Origin: Pectobacterium sp013449375
GTDB lineage: Bacteria; Pseudomonadota; Gammaproteobacteria; Enterobacterales; Enterobacteriaceae
Length of the DNA stretch: 64,000 bases
Direction: 5' to 3' (one strand)
Assembly: GCF_048593165.1 (NCBI RefSeq)
Contig: NZ_CP184271.1
Shown here: positions 17,838 through 27,273 of the stretch, piece by piece
How the letters are laid out: each line of letters starts with the position of its first letter
How positions within the stretch are numbered: position 1 is the first letter of the stretch
Program-made: the position numbers and the translations under genes
The notes under the pieces: model-generated
Told to the model about the DNA's origin: nothing
What the model saw: only the letters and a program-made list of their open reading frames with translations
The model's database searches: none

Positions 17838-20800
17838 GTGAAATCACCTCTCAGTGCATTATCTACGCAGTTAAGTGAGCTAATGCTTCGCGATCGGCAA
17901 CGTCTGCGACGTCGTTTGCAGGGCGCAGAGAAGGTCAGCAGCCCGCAGGCTCAGTCTGCGATCGCGCAGGAAATTGAGGGGGAAATTGTCGCGGCGCGCC
18001 AGAAGGTCGAGAACCGACGGGCAAGCCGTCCGGTGATTCGCTACCCTGAACAGCTTCCCGTTAGTCAGAAAAAAGACGAGATACTGGAAGCGCTGCGTCA
18101 CCATCAAGTGATTATCGTCGCGGGTGAGACGGGGTCGGGGAAGACCACGCAGTTGCCGAAGATCTGTCTCGAACTGGGTCGTGGCGTGCACGGCCTGATT
18201 GGCCATACGCAGCCGCGTCGTCTGGCTGCCAGAACCGTCGCCGATCGTATTGCTGCCGAGCTGGAAACGCCGTTGGGCAGCAGCGTCGGCTATAAAGTTC
18301 GTTTTAACGATCAGGTGAGTGATAATACGCTGGTCAAACTGATGACTGACGGTATTCTGCTGGCGGAAATTCAGCAAGATCGCCTATTGATGCAGTATGA
18401 CACGCTGATCATCGATGAAGCACACGAGCGCAGCCTGAACATCGATTTCATTATGGGCTATTTGCGCCAGCTGTTACCAAAACGTCCTGATTTGAAAGTC
18501 ATTATTACGTCGGCGACCATCGATCCGCAGCGCTTTTCTCGCCACTTTAATCACGCGCCAATCATCGAAGTGTCTGGTCGAACGTATCCGGTTGATGTGC
18601 GCTACCGTCCTGTGGTGGAAGATGCCGATGACAGCGAGCGCGATCAGCTACAGGCGATTTTTGATGCGGTAGATGAACTGACGCGCGAAGGGCTGGGGGA
18701 TATTCTAATCTTCATGAGCGGCGAACGTGAAATTCGCGATACGGCAGAGGCGTTGACTCGTCTGGACTTGCCGCATACCGAAATTCTCCCGCTGTACGCG
18801 CGCCTGTCGAATCAGGAACAGAACCGCGTCTTTCAGTCACATCACGGCCGCCGCATTGTGCTGGCGACTAACGTAGCGGAAACCTCGCTCACCGTGCCGG
18901 GGATTCGCTATGTGATCGATCCTGGCACCGCGCGTATCAGCCGCTACAGCTTCCGGACCAAAGTCCAGCGCCTGCCGATTGAACCCATCTCACAGGCGTC
19001 GGCGAATCAGCGTAAAGGGCGCTGTGGCCGTGTTGCCGCCGGGGTGTGTATTCGTCTCTACTCTGAACAGGATTTTCTGTCGCGGCCCGAATTTACCGAT
19101 CCCGAAATTCTGCGTACCAATCTGGCCTCCGTCATTCTGCAAATGACGTCGTTGGGGCTTGGCGATATCGCCGCATTCCCGTTTGTTGAAGCGCCGGATA
19201 AGCGCAATATTCAGGACGGTGTGCGGTTACTGGAGGAGTTAGGTGCGATTAACCTGGCGGAAAATGGGCATTACCGCCTGACGCCACAAGGGCAGCAGTT
19301 AGCGCAATTGCCGATCGATCCACGGTTGGCGCGAATGGTGCTGGAAGCGCGTAAAACCGGCTGTGTGCGTGAAGTGATGATCATCACCGCTGCGCTATCG
19401 ATTCAGGATCCGCGCGAAAGGCCGCTGGATAAGAAGCAGGCATCGGATGAGAAACACCGTCGTTTTGCCGATAAAGACTCCGATTTTCTGGCGTTCGTCA
19501 ATCTGTGGGACTACTTGCGTGAGCAGCAGAAAACACTGTCTTCCAGTCAGTTCCGCCGTCAGTGCCGCACCGATTTCCTTAACTATCTGCGCGTGCGCGA
19601 ATGGCAAGATATTTACACGCAATTGCGTCAGGTGGTGAAAGAGCTGGGACTACCGGTCAACAGTGAACCCGCCGATTACCTAAGCATTCACTGCTCGCTG
19701 CTTACCGGCTTGCTATCGCATATCGGGCAGAAAGATATTGAGAAACAGGAGTTCAGCGGCGCGCGTAACGCTCGGTTTGCGATTTTCCCTGGCTCCGGTC
19801 TCTTCAAAAAGCCGCCTAAGTGGACGATGGTGGCGGAACTGGTGGAAACCAGCCGCCTGTGGGGACGTATTGCCGCGCGTATTGAGCCCGAGTGGATCGA
19901 ACCGCTAGCCCAGCATTTGATTAAGCGGAGCTACAGCGAGCCTCACTGGGAAAAAGCGCAAGGCACGGTGATGGCGCAAGAGAAGGTGACGCTATTCGGG
20001 CTGCCGATTGTCGCTGCGCGCAAGGTGAACTACAGCCAAATCGATCCGACGCTGGCGCGTGAGATGTTCATCCGCCATGCGCTGGTGGAAGGTGACTGGC
20101 AAACGCATCACGCCTTTTTCCGCGCTAACCTCAAGCTGTTGGCGGAGGTTGAAGATTTAGAACACAAATCGCGCCGCCGCGACATTCTGGTGGATGACGA
20201 GACGTTGTTTGCTTTCTACGATCAGCGCTTGCCGCACGATGTCATCTCGTCGCGCCACTTTGACAAGTGGTGGAAAGCCGCCAGCCGAGATAATGCTGAC
20301 CTGCTTAATTTTGAAAAGAGCATGTTGATTAAAGACGGCGCAGAGAAGGTGAGCGCGCTGGATTATCCGAATTTCTGGCATCAGGGTAGTCTGAAATTAC
20401 GGCTGTCCTATCAATTTGAGCCGGGTACGGATGCGGATGGGGTGACGGTGCATATCCCGCTGCCCATCCTCAATCAGGTGCGTGAAGAGGGCTTCGAGTG
20501 GCAGATCCCCGGCGTGCGCCGTGAACTGACGATCGCGCTGATTAAATCCTTGCCCAAACCGTTACGTCGTAACTTTGTTCCCGCACCAAATTACGCCGAG
20601 GCGTTTCTGGCGCGTACCACGCCATTAGAGAAAGGGTTATTGGATGCGCTGGAGCGTGAGCTAAGGCTGATGACGGGGGTAACGGTACCGCGCGAGGCAT
20701 GGCAGTGGGATCAGGTGCCCGATCATCTGAAAATTACGTTCCGTGTCATCGATGAGAAGAACCGGATGCAGCGGGAAGGTAAAGACCTGAACGCGCTGAA

Positions 20801-21725
20801 AGAGCAGCTCAAAGATAAAGTGCAGCAAACGTTGTCTTCCGTGGCGGATGATGGGCTGGAGCAGCGCGGTCTGCACGTCTGGAGCTTCGGTTCGCTGCCG
20901 GACTGCTATGAGCAGAAACGTGGCGGCTACTCGGTTAAAGCCTATCCAGCGTTGGTGGATGAAAAGGATAGCGTGGCGATTCGTCTGTTTGATACGCCAC
21001 ACCAGCAACAACAGGTGATGCGGCAGGGGCTGCGTCGTCTGTTGCTGTTGAATATTCCGTCACCGATCAAATATCTGCATGACAAGCTGCCGAACAAGGC
21101 GAAACTCGGCCTCTATTTCAACCCGTATGGCAAAGTGTTGGACCTCATCGATGACTGTATCGCCTGTGCGGTGGATAAACTGATTGAATCCGCTGGCGGC
21201 CCAGTCTGGCAGGAGGAAGCCTTCCAGCAACTGCATGAAAAAGTTCGCGCGGAGTTGAACGAGACGGTAGTGGATATCGCCAAACAGGTTGAGCAAATCC
21301 TGACGACCGTTTTCACCATTAACAAGCGTCTGAAAGGGCGTGTAGATATGGCGATGGCGCTGGCGTTAAGCGATATCAAGAGTCAGATGAACGGTCTGGT
21401 GTTCCGTGGCTTTGTGACCGAAAACGGCTGGCAGCGCCTGCCGGACGTGTTGCGTTATCTGCAAGCGATAGAGCGACGTTTGGAGAAGCTGGCACAGGAT
21501 GTCCACCGTGACCGGGCACAGATGTTGAAGGTGGAGCAGGTTCAACAGGCATGGCAACAGTGGTGGAACAAGTTGCCAGCGGAGCGGCGTGACGATGACG
21601 ACGTGAAAGCGGTGCGCTGGATGCTTGAAGAGCTGCGTGTCAGCTACTTTGCCCAGCAGCTCGGGACGCCGTTCCCGATCTCAGATAAGCGCGTATTACA
21701 GGCGATGGAGCAGGTCGAAGGCTAA
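17838..21725 (+). CDS. hrpA: ATP-dependent RNA helicase HrpA (DEAH box)
   Basis: HrpA is a DEAH-box 3'-5' RNA helicase, linked in E. coli to rescue of collided ribosomes and mRNA processing. The product is about 1295 residues. Walker A GETGSGKT lies at 96-103, DEAH at 193-196, SAT follows, and the late helicase motif QRKGRCGRVAAG is intact. The large C-terminal half matches DUF3418-type HrpA tails. I chose GTG 17838, which has an AAGGAAGAG site and aligns with the family N-terminus; an ATG at 17736 would add 34 residues of no family support. Confidence 0.94.
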   Translation: MKSPLSALSTQLSELMLRDRQRLRRRLQGAEKVSSPQAQSAIAQEIEGEIVAARQKVENRRASRPVIRYPEQLPVSQKKDEILEALRHHQVIIVAGETGSGKTTQLPKICLELGRGVHGLIGHTQPRRLAARTVADRIAAELETPLGSSVGYKVRFNDQVSDNTLVKLMTDGILLAEIQQDRLLMQYDTLIIDEAHERSLNIDFIMGYLRQLLPKRPDLKVIITSATIDPQRFSRHFNHAPIIEVSGRTYPVDVRYRPVVEDADDSERDQLQAIFDAVDELTREGLGDILIFMSGEREIRDTAEALTRLDLPHTEILPLYARLSNQEQNRVFQSHHGRRIVLATNVAETSLTVPGIRYVIDPGTARISRYSFRTKVQRLPIEPISQASANQRKGRCGRVAAGVCIRLYSEQDFLSRPEFTDPEILRTNLASVILQMTSLGLGDIAAFPFVEAPDKRNIQDGVRLLEELGAINLAENGHYRLTPQGQQLAQLPIDPRLARMVLEARKTGCVREVMIITAALSIQDPRERPLDKKQASDEKHRRFADKDSDFLAFVNLWDYLREQQKTLSSSQFRRQCRTDFLNYLRVREWQDIYTQLRQVVKELGLPVNSEPADYLSIHCSLLTGLLSHIGQKDIEKQEFSGARNARFAIFPGSGLFKKPPKWTMVAELVETSRLWGRIAARIEPEWIEPLAQHLIKRSYSEPHWEKAQGTVMAQEKVTLFGLPIVAARKVNYSQIDPTLAREMFIRHALVEGDWQTHHAFFRANLKLLAEVEDLEHKSRRRDILVDDETLFAFYDQRLPHDVISSRHFDKWWKAASRDNADLLNFEKSMLIKDGAEKVSALDYPNFWHQGSLKLRLSYQFEPGTDADGVTVHIPLPILNQVREEGFEWQIPGVRRELTIALIKSLPKPLRRNFVPAPNYAEAFLARTTPLEKGLLDALERELRLMTGVTVPREAWQWDQVPDHLKITFRVIDEKNRMQREGKDLNALKEQLKDKVQQTLSSVADDGLEQRGLHVWSFGSLPDCYEQKRGGYSVKAYPALVDEKDSVAIRLFDTPHQQQQVMRQGLRRLLLLNIPSPIKYLHDKLPNKAKLGLYFNPYGKVLDLIDDCIACAVDKLIESAGGPVWQEEAFQQLHEKVRAELNETVVDIAKQVEQILTTVFTINKRLKGRVDMAMALALSDIKSQMNGLVFRGFVTENGWQRLPDVLRYLQAIERRLEKLAQDVHRDRAQMLKVEQVQQAWQQWWNKLPAERRDDDDVKAVRWMLEELRVSYFAQQLGTPFPISDKRVLQAMEQVEG

Positions 21726-21840
21726 TATTTTACTATCACACGACGTCGGCGGCCTGTGCTGCCGACGACCTATCGTTTTCTTAGTAATTACTGTGGCTTT
21801 TGGTAATTATTGAGGCCGCAGATAATTACGCTAATTTCTT

Positions 21841-23631
21841 TTAATTATCATTGTGTTGAGAAGTGCGCGCAGCATACTCATCTAACCAGACTGTCAATGT
21901 TTCGGGGGGAAGGGGCCGAGAAAAATAGTAGCCTTGTACTTCATCACAGCCAAAGCAGGTCAGATAGTCGAGTGTTTCTTTATTTTCCACGCCTTCCGCC
22001 AGCACAACATAATTCAGTTTGTGCAGCATGCTGATAATCGATTCCACAATGACGCGGCTTTTATGGTCCGTTTTTATATCTTTAATCAGTGACTTATCCA
22101 ATTTTATCACCGTAGAAGGGATATTACGCAAATAGCTGAGGTTGCTATATCCCGTGCCAAAATCATCTAGGGCGATAGTAAACCCGAGCTGTTGTAACGT
22201 TTGAATGATGGCAAGTGTTTCAGTGCTTTCGATGATTTGCTGGGTCTCGACACACTCAATATCAATGTCCTGAGGGGTAAGGCCGTGATTCTCCAGAATG
22301 GTGATGAGGCGCGGAATGAAGTCATTCTCGGAGAAATTTCTGGCGGAAACATTAATGGACACTGGAAAGCGCAACCCTTCGTGACGCCACTGTTTCACCT
22401 GGCATGCCGCTTTCTGGGTCACCCAATCCGTTAATGTACGCATCAACGTAGTGCCTTCCGTCAGCGGAATAAACTGGTCCGGGTAAATTTCACCCAACTC
22501 AGGGTGACGCCAGCGAATCAGCGCCTCGGCGCCGATGACGGTATTCGTCTTGATACTTAGTTTCGGCTGGTAAACCAAATAAAGCCCAGGTTTGTTGTTC
22601 TGCAACACATCGGCCAGTTCATTAAGCAAGGTAAAGGCGGTTTGCTGCGCCTTGTCGGCCTCGTAGTTGTAGGGGAATTGACGGACATTTTGGGCTATAG
22701 CGGTACGCAGTGCGCTCATGGACTCACGCAGGATTCGCTGAGGGTATTTCGTTGGTATCTGGAATTCGGTGTAACCGACGAAAAACTCCAGTTTGAGCGG
22801 GATATGACTGGTGATGCTTTCGTGAATTCGCTCAGCACAGATATCGAGTTCCGCCAGAACCTGTTCTTTATTTTCCTGCTTAACCAGCAGGGCAAAGCGA
22901 CCAACCGCAGCGCAGTAAAGATTTTCTGACGCACTTAAGCTGAGGCGCAGGAAGATACCGATATCTTTCAACAGACCTTCTACCGTTGCCATCCCCAGCG
23001 CACACCCCATTTCATAAACGTAAGAAATGTCGATGGTATCAATCAGAATAAGCAGGTAACGTTCGTGGATGTCGGTAATGTGGCTAATGTCATCAATCAG
23101 ACGTTGGCGGTTGGGCAACAGGGTTACGGCATCAATCAGCCCAATTGCGTTGCGGTATTCCATCAACGCCATCGTAATCGCGGCTAATTCATGGAGCAAC
23201 CGTAGTTGAGCATGGCTGAATGTTCGTGGAACATAATCGACGACAGAAAATGTCCCAATGGAATAACCTTCTCTCGTTTTGAGCGGTACGCCAGCATAAA
23301 AACGGATGAAGGGTTCGCCAATAACATAAGGGCTATCTTTAAAGCGAGTATCTTGGGTTGCGTCAGGGCAGATAAAATCTTGGCCGGTTTGTACGGTAAA
23401 ATGGTCAAAGGAACCAATTCTATCCATATCATCCAGCGGAAAATACTTTTTGGCTTTGACGTGTAGGGATTGAGAGCCGGCGAGTGTCACCAGCGCCGTT
23501 GGGGCATCGAGCAATTCACAAGCCAACTCCGTAAGCTTTCTAAGAGTATCGTCTTGAGAGATATCGGTTTTTTGTAGTTCGTCGAGAGTCTGCATGCGTG
23601 TTTTTTCGTCATGGCTCAAATGTTTTAACAT
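21841..23631 (-). CDS. GAF - degenerate GGDEF - EAL signalling protein
   Basis: This is a likely cyclic-di-GMP phosphodiesterase of about 596 residues. A GAF domain (about 25-165) precedes a GGDEF-like domain that starts normally (LLPNRQRLIDDI) but has VGRFALL where the active GGDEF loop should be, so it cannot make c-di-GMP. The C-terminal EAL domain keeps the catalytic set: GAEALIRW, INVSARN, DDFGTGYSN, IKLDKSLI, AEGVE and VQGYYFSRP. Hydrolysis activity is therefore expected. There is no membrane segment. The start is ATG 23631, preceded by AAGGAAGAG; a longer frame to 23670 lacks support. It stands alone, and its signal is unknown. Confidence 0.85.
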   Translation of the reverse strand: MLKHLSHDEKTRMQTLDELQKTDISQDDTLRKLTELACELLDAPTALVTLAGSQSLHVKAKKYFPLDDMDRIGSFDHFTVQTGQDFICPDATQDTRFKDSPYVIGEPFIRFYAGVPLKTREGYSIGTFSVVDYVPRTFSHAQLRLLHELAAITMALMEYRNAIGLIDAVTLLPNRQRLIDDISHITDIHERYLLILIDTIDISYVYEMGCALGMATVEGLLKDIGIFLRLSLSASENLYCAAVGRFALLVKQENKEQVLAELDICAERIHESITSHIPLKLEFFVGYTEFQIPTKYPQRILRESMSALRTAIAQNVRQFPYNYEADKAQQTAFTLLNELADVLQNNKPGLYLVYQPKLSIKTNTVIGAEALIRWRHPELGEIYPDQFIPLTEGTTLMRTLTDWVTQKAACQVKQWRHEGLRFPVSINVSARNFSENDFIPRLITILENHGLTPQDIDIECVETQQIIESTETLAIIQTLQQLGFTIALDDFGTGYSNLSYLRNIPSTVIKLDKSLIKDIKTDHKSRVIVESIISMLHKLNYVVLAEGVENKETLDYLTCFGCDEVQGYYFSRPLPPETLTVWLDEYAARTSQHNDN

Positions 23632-24099
23632 GTAGACTCTTCCTTTTCGCAATAATAATCGCGATGACATTAATTTAACGGCGACACAATAACATAAAGG
23701 CTAAAAATTGAGGTAACTTATTATATTATACAACATTTATCTTGCCGTTAAAGTTTCGGCGATTTTGGGCCTTAAATCATGTTTTGGGTTTTCAACGTAT
23801 GATAGAAATTTATGATGTTTTCCCATCAGTTGTGGGCGGAGATAAACGATTTGGCTGAGAACATGCTCTGCGAATAAATGGGAATCTCATTATAAAAAAT
23901 GGCATGTTCCATGAGTTAAAAATAACATCCTGATAATGGCGACGCCATTGTTACAGTAACACTATGGATGATATAACCTATATCTCTGACAAGAATAGAA
24001 TAGATATTTTTTATACCATGACGTTGACAGGAAGTCGCTGACGCCAGACGCCCCCGAAATAACGGTTTCTGTCTGGCGGTGGTGCATCGGTGAGGGGGG
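23632..24099. other. Intergenic region between the EAL gene and ydgD
   Basis: An A+T-rich half (23640-24010) should hold the EAL gene promoter. Near 24042-24078 CGCCAGAC and GTCTGGCG pair around a 21-base loop just after the ydgD stop, a weak terminator candidate. No small gene is supported. Confidence 0.4.
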
Positions 24100-24921
24100 T
24101 TAGCGTTGTTTTGCCAATGTTTCTAACTGCTGACGAATCGCGGTAACGGAAACGGCACGGTTATCGGCCCGTTCGCGTTCACTGGCATCGGGCGCAGAAC
24201 TTTGAATGCCCATGAGCATCCAACCTGCCGCTGAATTCAGCATCAGGGGGGAACCGCTATCGCCGGGCAGTGTATCGCACTGGTGTGCTATCACGGCGGT
24301 ATGAACCCAGCCGGTGATCGTACAGTTTTGATGACGGTACAGCGTATCCTGATGATCTTCCGGGTAACCGGCCTGCGTGACGCGCTGGCCGTTATCCTTC
24401 AACGCCTGCATCAATTCTTGGCGGCTGCCTTGCCAAAGCGGGAGCGGGCGAATTCCCGGCGGCGTTTGCTTTAGCCGAATCAGAGCATAATCCAACGGTG
24501 CGGCTGAAGGCGGAACGATCCATCCTTCGCCGTCGGCTTTCAATTTTTTGGCAAGCGTCTTATTCGCCAGCGCTTCAATTTCCGTTGTTTCATAACGCCA
24601 GCCATTTTCTGTCGCCAGAAAACGCAGCGCGACAGGTTTATCGATCTCGCCTTTTGGTGGCGTGACCACGCAATGCCCGGCCGTCAGCGCCAGATGAGGG
24701 GAAATCAGCGTCGCCGTACAGAGGTTACCACTGGCCGTTTCCAACTGCCCGATAGCCTGCCACGGCCAGGCAGCTGTATCAGGAACAATATCCCGATCGT
24801 CGTGGTTGAAAAATAAGATTTGTTGCTGCTTTTGGGCGTCGGTATCTGCTGGTGAAGATTCAGCCCAACTTAGCGGGGCAATAAATGATAATGAACATAA
24901 CAACCAAGCTGATATGCGCAT
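24100..24921 (-). CDS. ydgD: Exported trypsin-like serine protease YdgD
   Basis: This is a periplasmic or secreted chymotrypsin-fold peptidase of the S1 type. Counting from the chosen start, the catalytic triad is H83 (LTAGHC), D144 (LDYALIRL) and S222 (PGDSGSP), and four cysteines can form two disulphides. The signal peptide MRISAWLLCSLSFIAPLSWA is followed by ESSPAD. I chose ATG 24921 because the signal peptide begins there and AAGG lies upstream; ATG 24951, in frame, would add ten residues. In E. coli this gene lies by asr, as here. Substrates are unknown. Confidence 0.85.
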   Translation of the reverse strand: MRISAWLLCSLSFIAPLSWAESSPADTDAQKQQQILFFNHDDRDIVPDTAAWPWQAIGQLETASGNLCTATLISPHLALTAGHCVVTPPKGEIDKPVALRFLATENGWRYETTEIEALANKTLAKKLKADGEGWIVPPSAAPLDYALIRLKQTPPGIRPLPLWQGSRQELMQALKDNGQRVTQAGYPEDHQDTLYRHQNCTITGWVHTAVIAHQCDTLPGDSGSPLMLNSAAGWMLMGIQSSAPDASERERADNRAVSVTAIRQQLETLAKQR

Positions 24922-25091
24922 GTAGTGAATAAACCTTATGATAAACGTCATCGTAGTACGCTAAATATAACGTATTGGATTAATGATAGATGTATTTGTT
25001 CGTGAGGAACTACAAATTAACATGTTATACATGTAAACGGTGACGATCTTGACGGTTAATAACCTCAATATGCAAGAACGATGACCTTGAA

Positions 25092-25172
25092 TTAGAGGAA
25101 AAAACTTAAAGTGATAATGCCACAGAGTAAAACGAGGGATAACATAATTTCAAATGAGTAACGACGTATCAT
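25092..25172 (-). CDS. ydgU: YdgU-like membrane microprotein (26 residues)
   Basis: A 27-codon frame starts at ATG 25172 with GGGATAGGAAA just upstream. The product begins MIRRYSFEIMLSLVLL, is almost wholly hydrophobic after the first eight residues, and ends SFFL, so it is a single membrane helix with a basic N-terminus. Its pattern (basic-Arg-Tyr-x-Phe-Glu, then a hydrophobic helix) and its place between asr and ydgD match the E. coli small protein YdgU as I remember it. It has a strong hairpin upstream (25190-25219) and asr beyond. Function is unknown. Confidence 0.78.
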   Translation of the reverse strand: MIRRYSFEIMLSLVLLCGIITLSFFL

Positions 25173-25189
25173 TTTCCTATCCCCGATGA

Positions 25190-25219
25190 AATAAACACCC
25201 AGTAATCTGGGTGTTTATT
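25190..25219. terminator. Perfect 13-bp hairpin between asr and ydgU
   Basis: AATAAACACCCAG and CTGGGTGTTTATT pair without mismatch around TAAT. A+T-rich ends let it work as a terminator in either direction. It lies between the asr hairpin and the ydgU start, so it may end read-through from asr or set its level in ydgU mRNA. Confidence 0.7.
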
Positions 25220-25277
25220 CGTAGCCTTATCGTTGCAAGCCCTTAACGATGTGATTTACATCAGGACTGACCGAAAA

Positions 25278-25303
25278 CCACGCCTTCTTATCGGAAGGCG
25301 TGG
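25278..25303 (-). terminator. Terminator of asr
   Basis: CCACGCCTTC and GAAGGCGTGG form a perfect ten-base-pair stem with a TTATCG loop. Read leftward it is followed by TTTTC. It starts 12 bases after the asr stop. Confidence 0.8.
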
Positions 25304-25314
25304 ATGCTTACCAA

Positions 25315-25779
25315 TTACGCTGCTGGCGTGGTATCAGCAGTTTTTGCAGGTTTCGCTTTCTTCACGTGTTTCTTAGCAGCCTGCGCTTTCTGTGCAGCGG
25401 CAGGTTTCGCTTTCTTTACGTGTTTCTTAGCAGCCTGCGCTTTCTGTGCAGCGGCAGGTTTCGCTTTCTTCACGTGTTTCTTAGCAGCCTGCGCTTTCTG
25501 TGCAGCGGCAGGTTTCGCTTTCTTCACGTGTTTCTTAGCAGCTTGCGCTTTCTGTGCAGCGGCAGGTTTCGCTTTCTTCACGTGTTTTTTAGCAGCCTGC
25601 GCTTTTTGTTCAGCGGCAGGTTTCGCTTTTTTCACCTGTTTTTTATGGTGAACGGCTTTAGCAGGAGCAGATGTGGTCGCCATAGGCTGAGCAGGCGTGC
25701 TGGTTACGGTGTCTGCGGCAAACGCTACAGAGGACAGACCCAGTGCCGCACCTGCGATCATAACTAATACTTTATTCAT
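25315..25779 (-). CDS. asr: Acid shock protein Asr, repeat-rich
   Basis: Asr is a periplasmic, very basic, disordered protein induced by acid; in E. coli it acts as a chaperone/proton buffer and is processed on export. The 154-residue precursor has a signal peptide ending VAFA/ADT. It then has five near-perfect 18-residue units (KPAAAQKAQAAKKHVKKA type) after a divergent first unit. The lysine-alanine repeat makes it longer than the ~100-residue E. coli protein. The ATG has AGGAAA upstream. The gene follows rstBA, and an RstA box lies upstream, in agreement with known RstA control of asr. Confidence 0.93.
   Translation of the reverse strand: MNKVLVMIAGAALGLSSVAFAADTVTSTPAQPMATTSAPAKAVHHKKQVKKAKPAAEQKAQAAKKHVKKAKPAAAQKAQAAKKHVKKAKPAAAQKAQAAKKHVKKAKPAAAQKAQAAKKHVKKAKPAAAQKAQAAKKHVKKAKPAKTADTTPAA
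25349..25618 (-). repeat. Five tandem 54-bp repeats inside asr
   Basis: Units start at 25349, 25403, 25457, 25511 and 25565, each 54 bases, in frame, with only single-base differences. A diverged sixth copy begins at 25619. The high identity suggests recent copy-number change by slippage or unequal crossing over. Confidence 0.95.
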
Positions 25780-25885
25780 CTTCGTTTCCTCGTTATCTCA
25801 TTCACGTTTCGTAGCCCTCGGTTGGGCCGGTAAAGAGAGAATAGGAGAAACGGCGGGCGGCTTCAGTGAGTGATTGGTTTCGGCG

Positions 25886-25899
25886 TGTAACCTAATGTA
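25886..25899 (-). promoter_or_regulatory. RstA box upstream of asr
   Basis: Read on the asr strand the site is TACATTAGGTTACA, one mismatch from the RstA consensus TACATNTNGTTACA. It lies 107 bases before the asr ATG and just past the rstB end, so the regulator is encoded next to its target. Confidence 0.8.
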
Positions 25900-25929
25900 C
25901 AAGCCAGAAAAGTGGGGGAAAGGGCAGGG

Positions 25930-25952
25930 AAAAACGGCGGGGTTACCGCCGT
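25930..25952 (-). terminator. Terminator of rstAB
   Basis: ACGGCGG/CCGCCGT with a GGTTA loop, followed leftward by TTTTTCCC, lies just after the rstB stop. Confidence 0.75.
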
Positions 25953-25959
25953 CTCTGAG

Positions 25960-27273
25960 CTAGTGCTGACGGGTGATGATGGTCTGCGCTGTCGTGGTTT
26001 TTACCGGCCAGCAAAAGCGGAAACGCGCGCCGCCGAGCGGGCTTTCATCCACGGTAATGCTGCCTTCGTAGGCGCGGGCGATAGCATGAACAATGGCCAG
26101 CCCGAGCCCACACCCGCCGCTGCTGTTCTCGATACCCGCTTCCAGACGGATAAAGGGTTCAAACACGCTTTCCCGGCTTTCGGGTGCAATACCGGGGCCG
26201 TCATCTTCGACTTGCAGACAGGCGATAGGCTCTGCGTCGGACGTGAGGCTGATGTGCAATCGGCTATGACAGAAGCGTAACCCGTTACCGATCAGATTAT
26301 TTAGAACCCGTTCCATCAGCCGCAGGTCTAAGGCGCCAATTTGCGCTGAAGGAGGCATATCCAGCGAAATATGTTTGTCAGGGTGGATCAGACGAAAATC
26401 GTCAATTTTTGCCTGTAACCACGAGGGAATATCGATATTGGTAAGGTGTAACGTCACCTGCGGACGGTCGAGCCTGGCATAGGTCAGCAGCTCGTCAATG
26501 AGCGCTTCAAGCTGACCAATATCCCGGTTTAACGCCTGCTGCTCGTCTTCCGTCAGGTTGTCGCTCATTGCCAGCCGATAACGCAGCCTGACCAACGGCG
26601 TACGCAATTCGTGTGCAATATTGTCAATCAGTTGTTTTTTACTGTTGATGAGTTGGTTCAGGTTATCCGCCATACGGTTGAAAGCGACGCCAAGCCGGAA
26701 CAGGCTGGAGGTGCTATCGAAGTGAATACGCTCTTCGAGATGACCATCGCCCAGGCGCTGTGCGGCATTCTCCAGTTTTAGCATCGCCTGCCAATGCGGC
26801 CGCATCCATAAGAAAACCGGCAGCGCCAGCGACAGCCCAATCAGCATCACCAGCAGTAAATCCAGCAGCCGCATTTCGTGCAGGAAGAACAGGTAGGGAA
26901 TAGGGCCGACGGCGAGAACGTAGTGGCTGCGAGGGATGCGTTGGATAAACGTATATTCATCATCCAGCGCGATAATTTCCCCTTCATTCAGGCGCTGACG
27001 ATTTTTGGGGCTTAGCTCATACTTGCTCACCGGTTCGATGTGCAGTTTGAACGACAGGTTTAAATCAAGCTGGTTGATCGTTTTATGCCACTCGCGGGGC
27101 GGAATCGCGCGCAGCTCATTACGAATGAGATACAGCGAGCTTTTCATCAGGTCATCCATGGACTGGCGGCCAGCACGTTCGGCGGTGACTTTATAGACCA
27201 GCCCGACCAGTAGCGTCATGACGACAAAGCACGCGAACAGCAATAGAAAAAACTGGACGAACAGCTTTTTCAT
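25960..27273 (-). CDS. rstB: Sensor histidine kinase RstB
   Basis: RstB is the inner-membrane sensor of the RstAB pair, which in enteric bacteria works under PhoP and responds to acid and low magnesium. The 437-residue protein has membrane helices at about 8-28 and 135-155 enclosing a periplasmic domain, then HAMP. The H-box NIAHELRTPL has the phosphorylated histidine at 221. The ATPase domain has N-box (NNLIGNGLRF), DDGPGI and GCGLGLAIV. Its start overlaps the rstA end by four bases (ATGA), so translation is coupled. Confidence 0.95.
   Translation of the reverse strand: MKKLFVQFFLLLFACFVVMTLLVGLVYKVTAERAGRQSMDDLMKSSLYLIRNELRAIPPREWHKTINQLDLNLSFKLHIEPVSKYELSPKNRQRLNEGEIIALDDEYTFIQRIPRSHYVLAVGPIPYLFFLHEMRLLDLLLVMLIGLSLALPVFLWMRPHWQAMLKLENAAQRLGDGHLEERIHFDSTSSLFRLGVAFNRMADNLNQLINSKKQLIDNIAHELRTPLVRLRYRLAMSDNLTEDEQQALNRDIGQLEALIDELLTYARLDRPQVTLHLTNIDIPSWLQAKIDDFRLIHPDKHISLDMPPSAQIGALDLRLMERVLNNLIGNGLRFCHSRLHISLTSDAEPIACLQVEDDGPGIAPESRESVFEPFIRLEAGIENSSGGCGLGLAIVHAIARAYEGSITVDESPLGGARFRFCWPVKTTTAQTIITRQH

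Noticed and set aside
25349..25672. CRISPR array
   Set aside because: The 54-base units are contiguous with no spacers and lie inside asr. No cas genes are present.
25300..25767. Repeat-rich plus-strand frames opposite asr
   Set aside because: They mirror the asr repeats; asr has signal peptide, ribosome site, terminator and RstA box.
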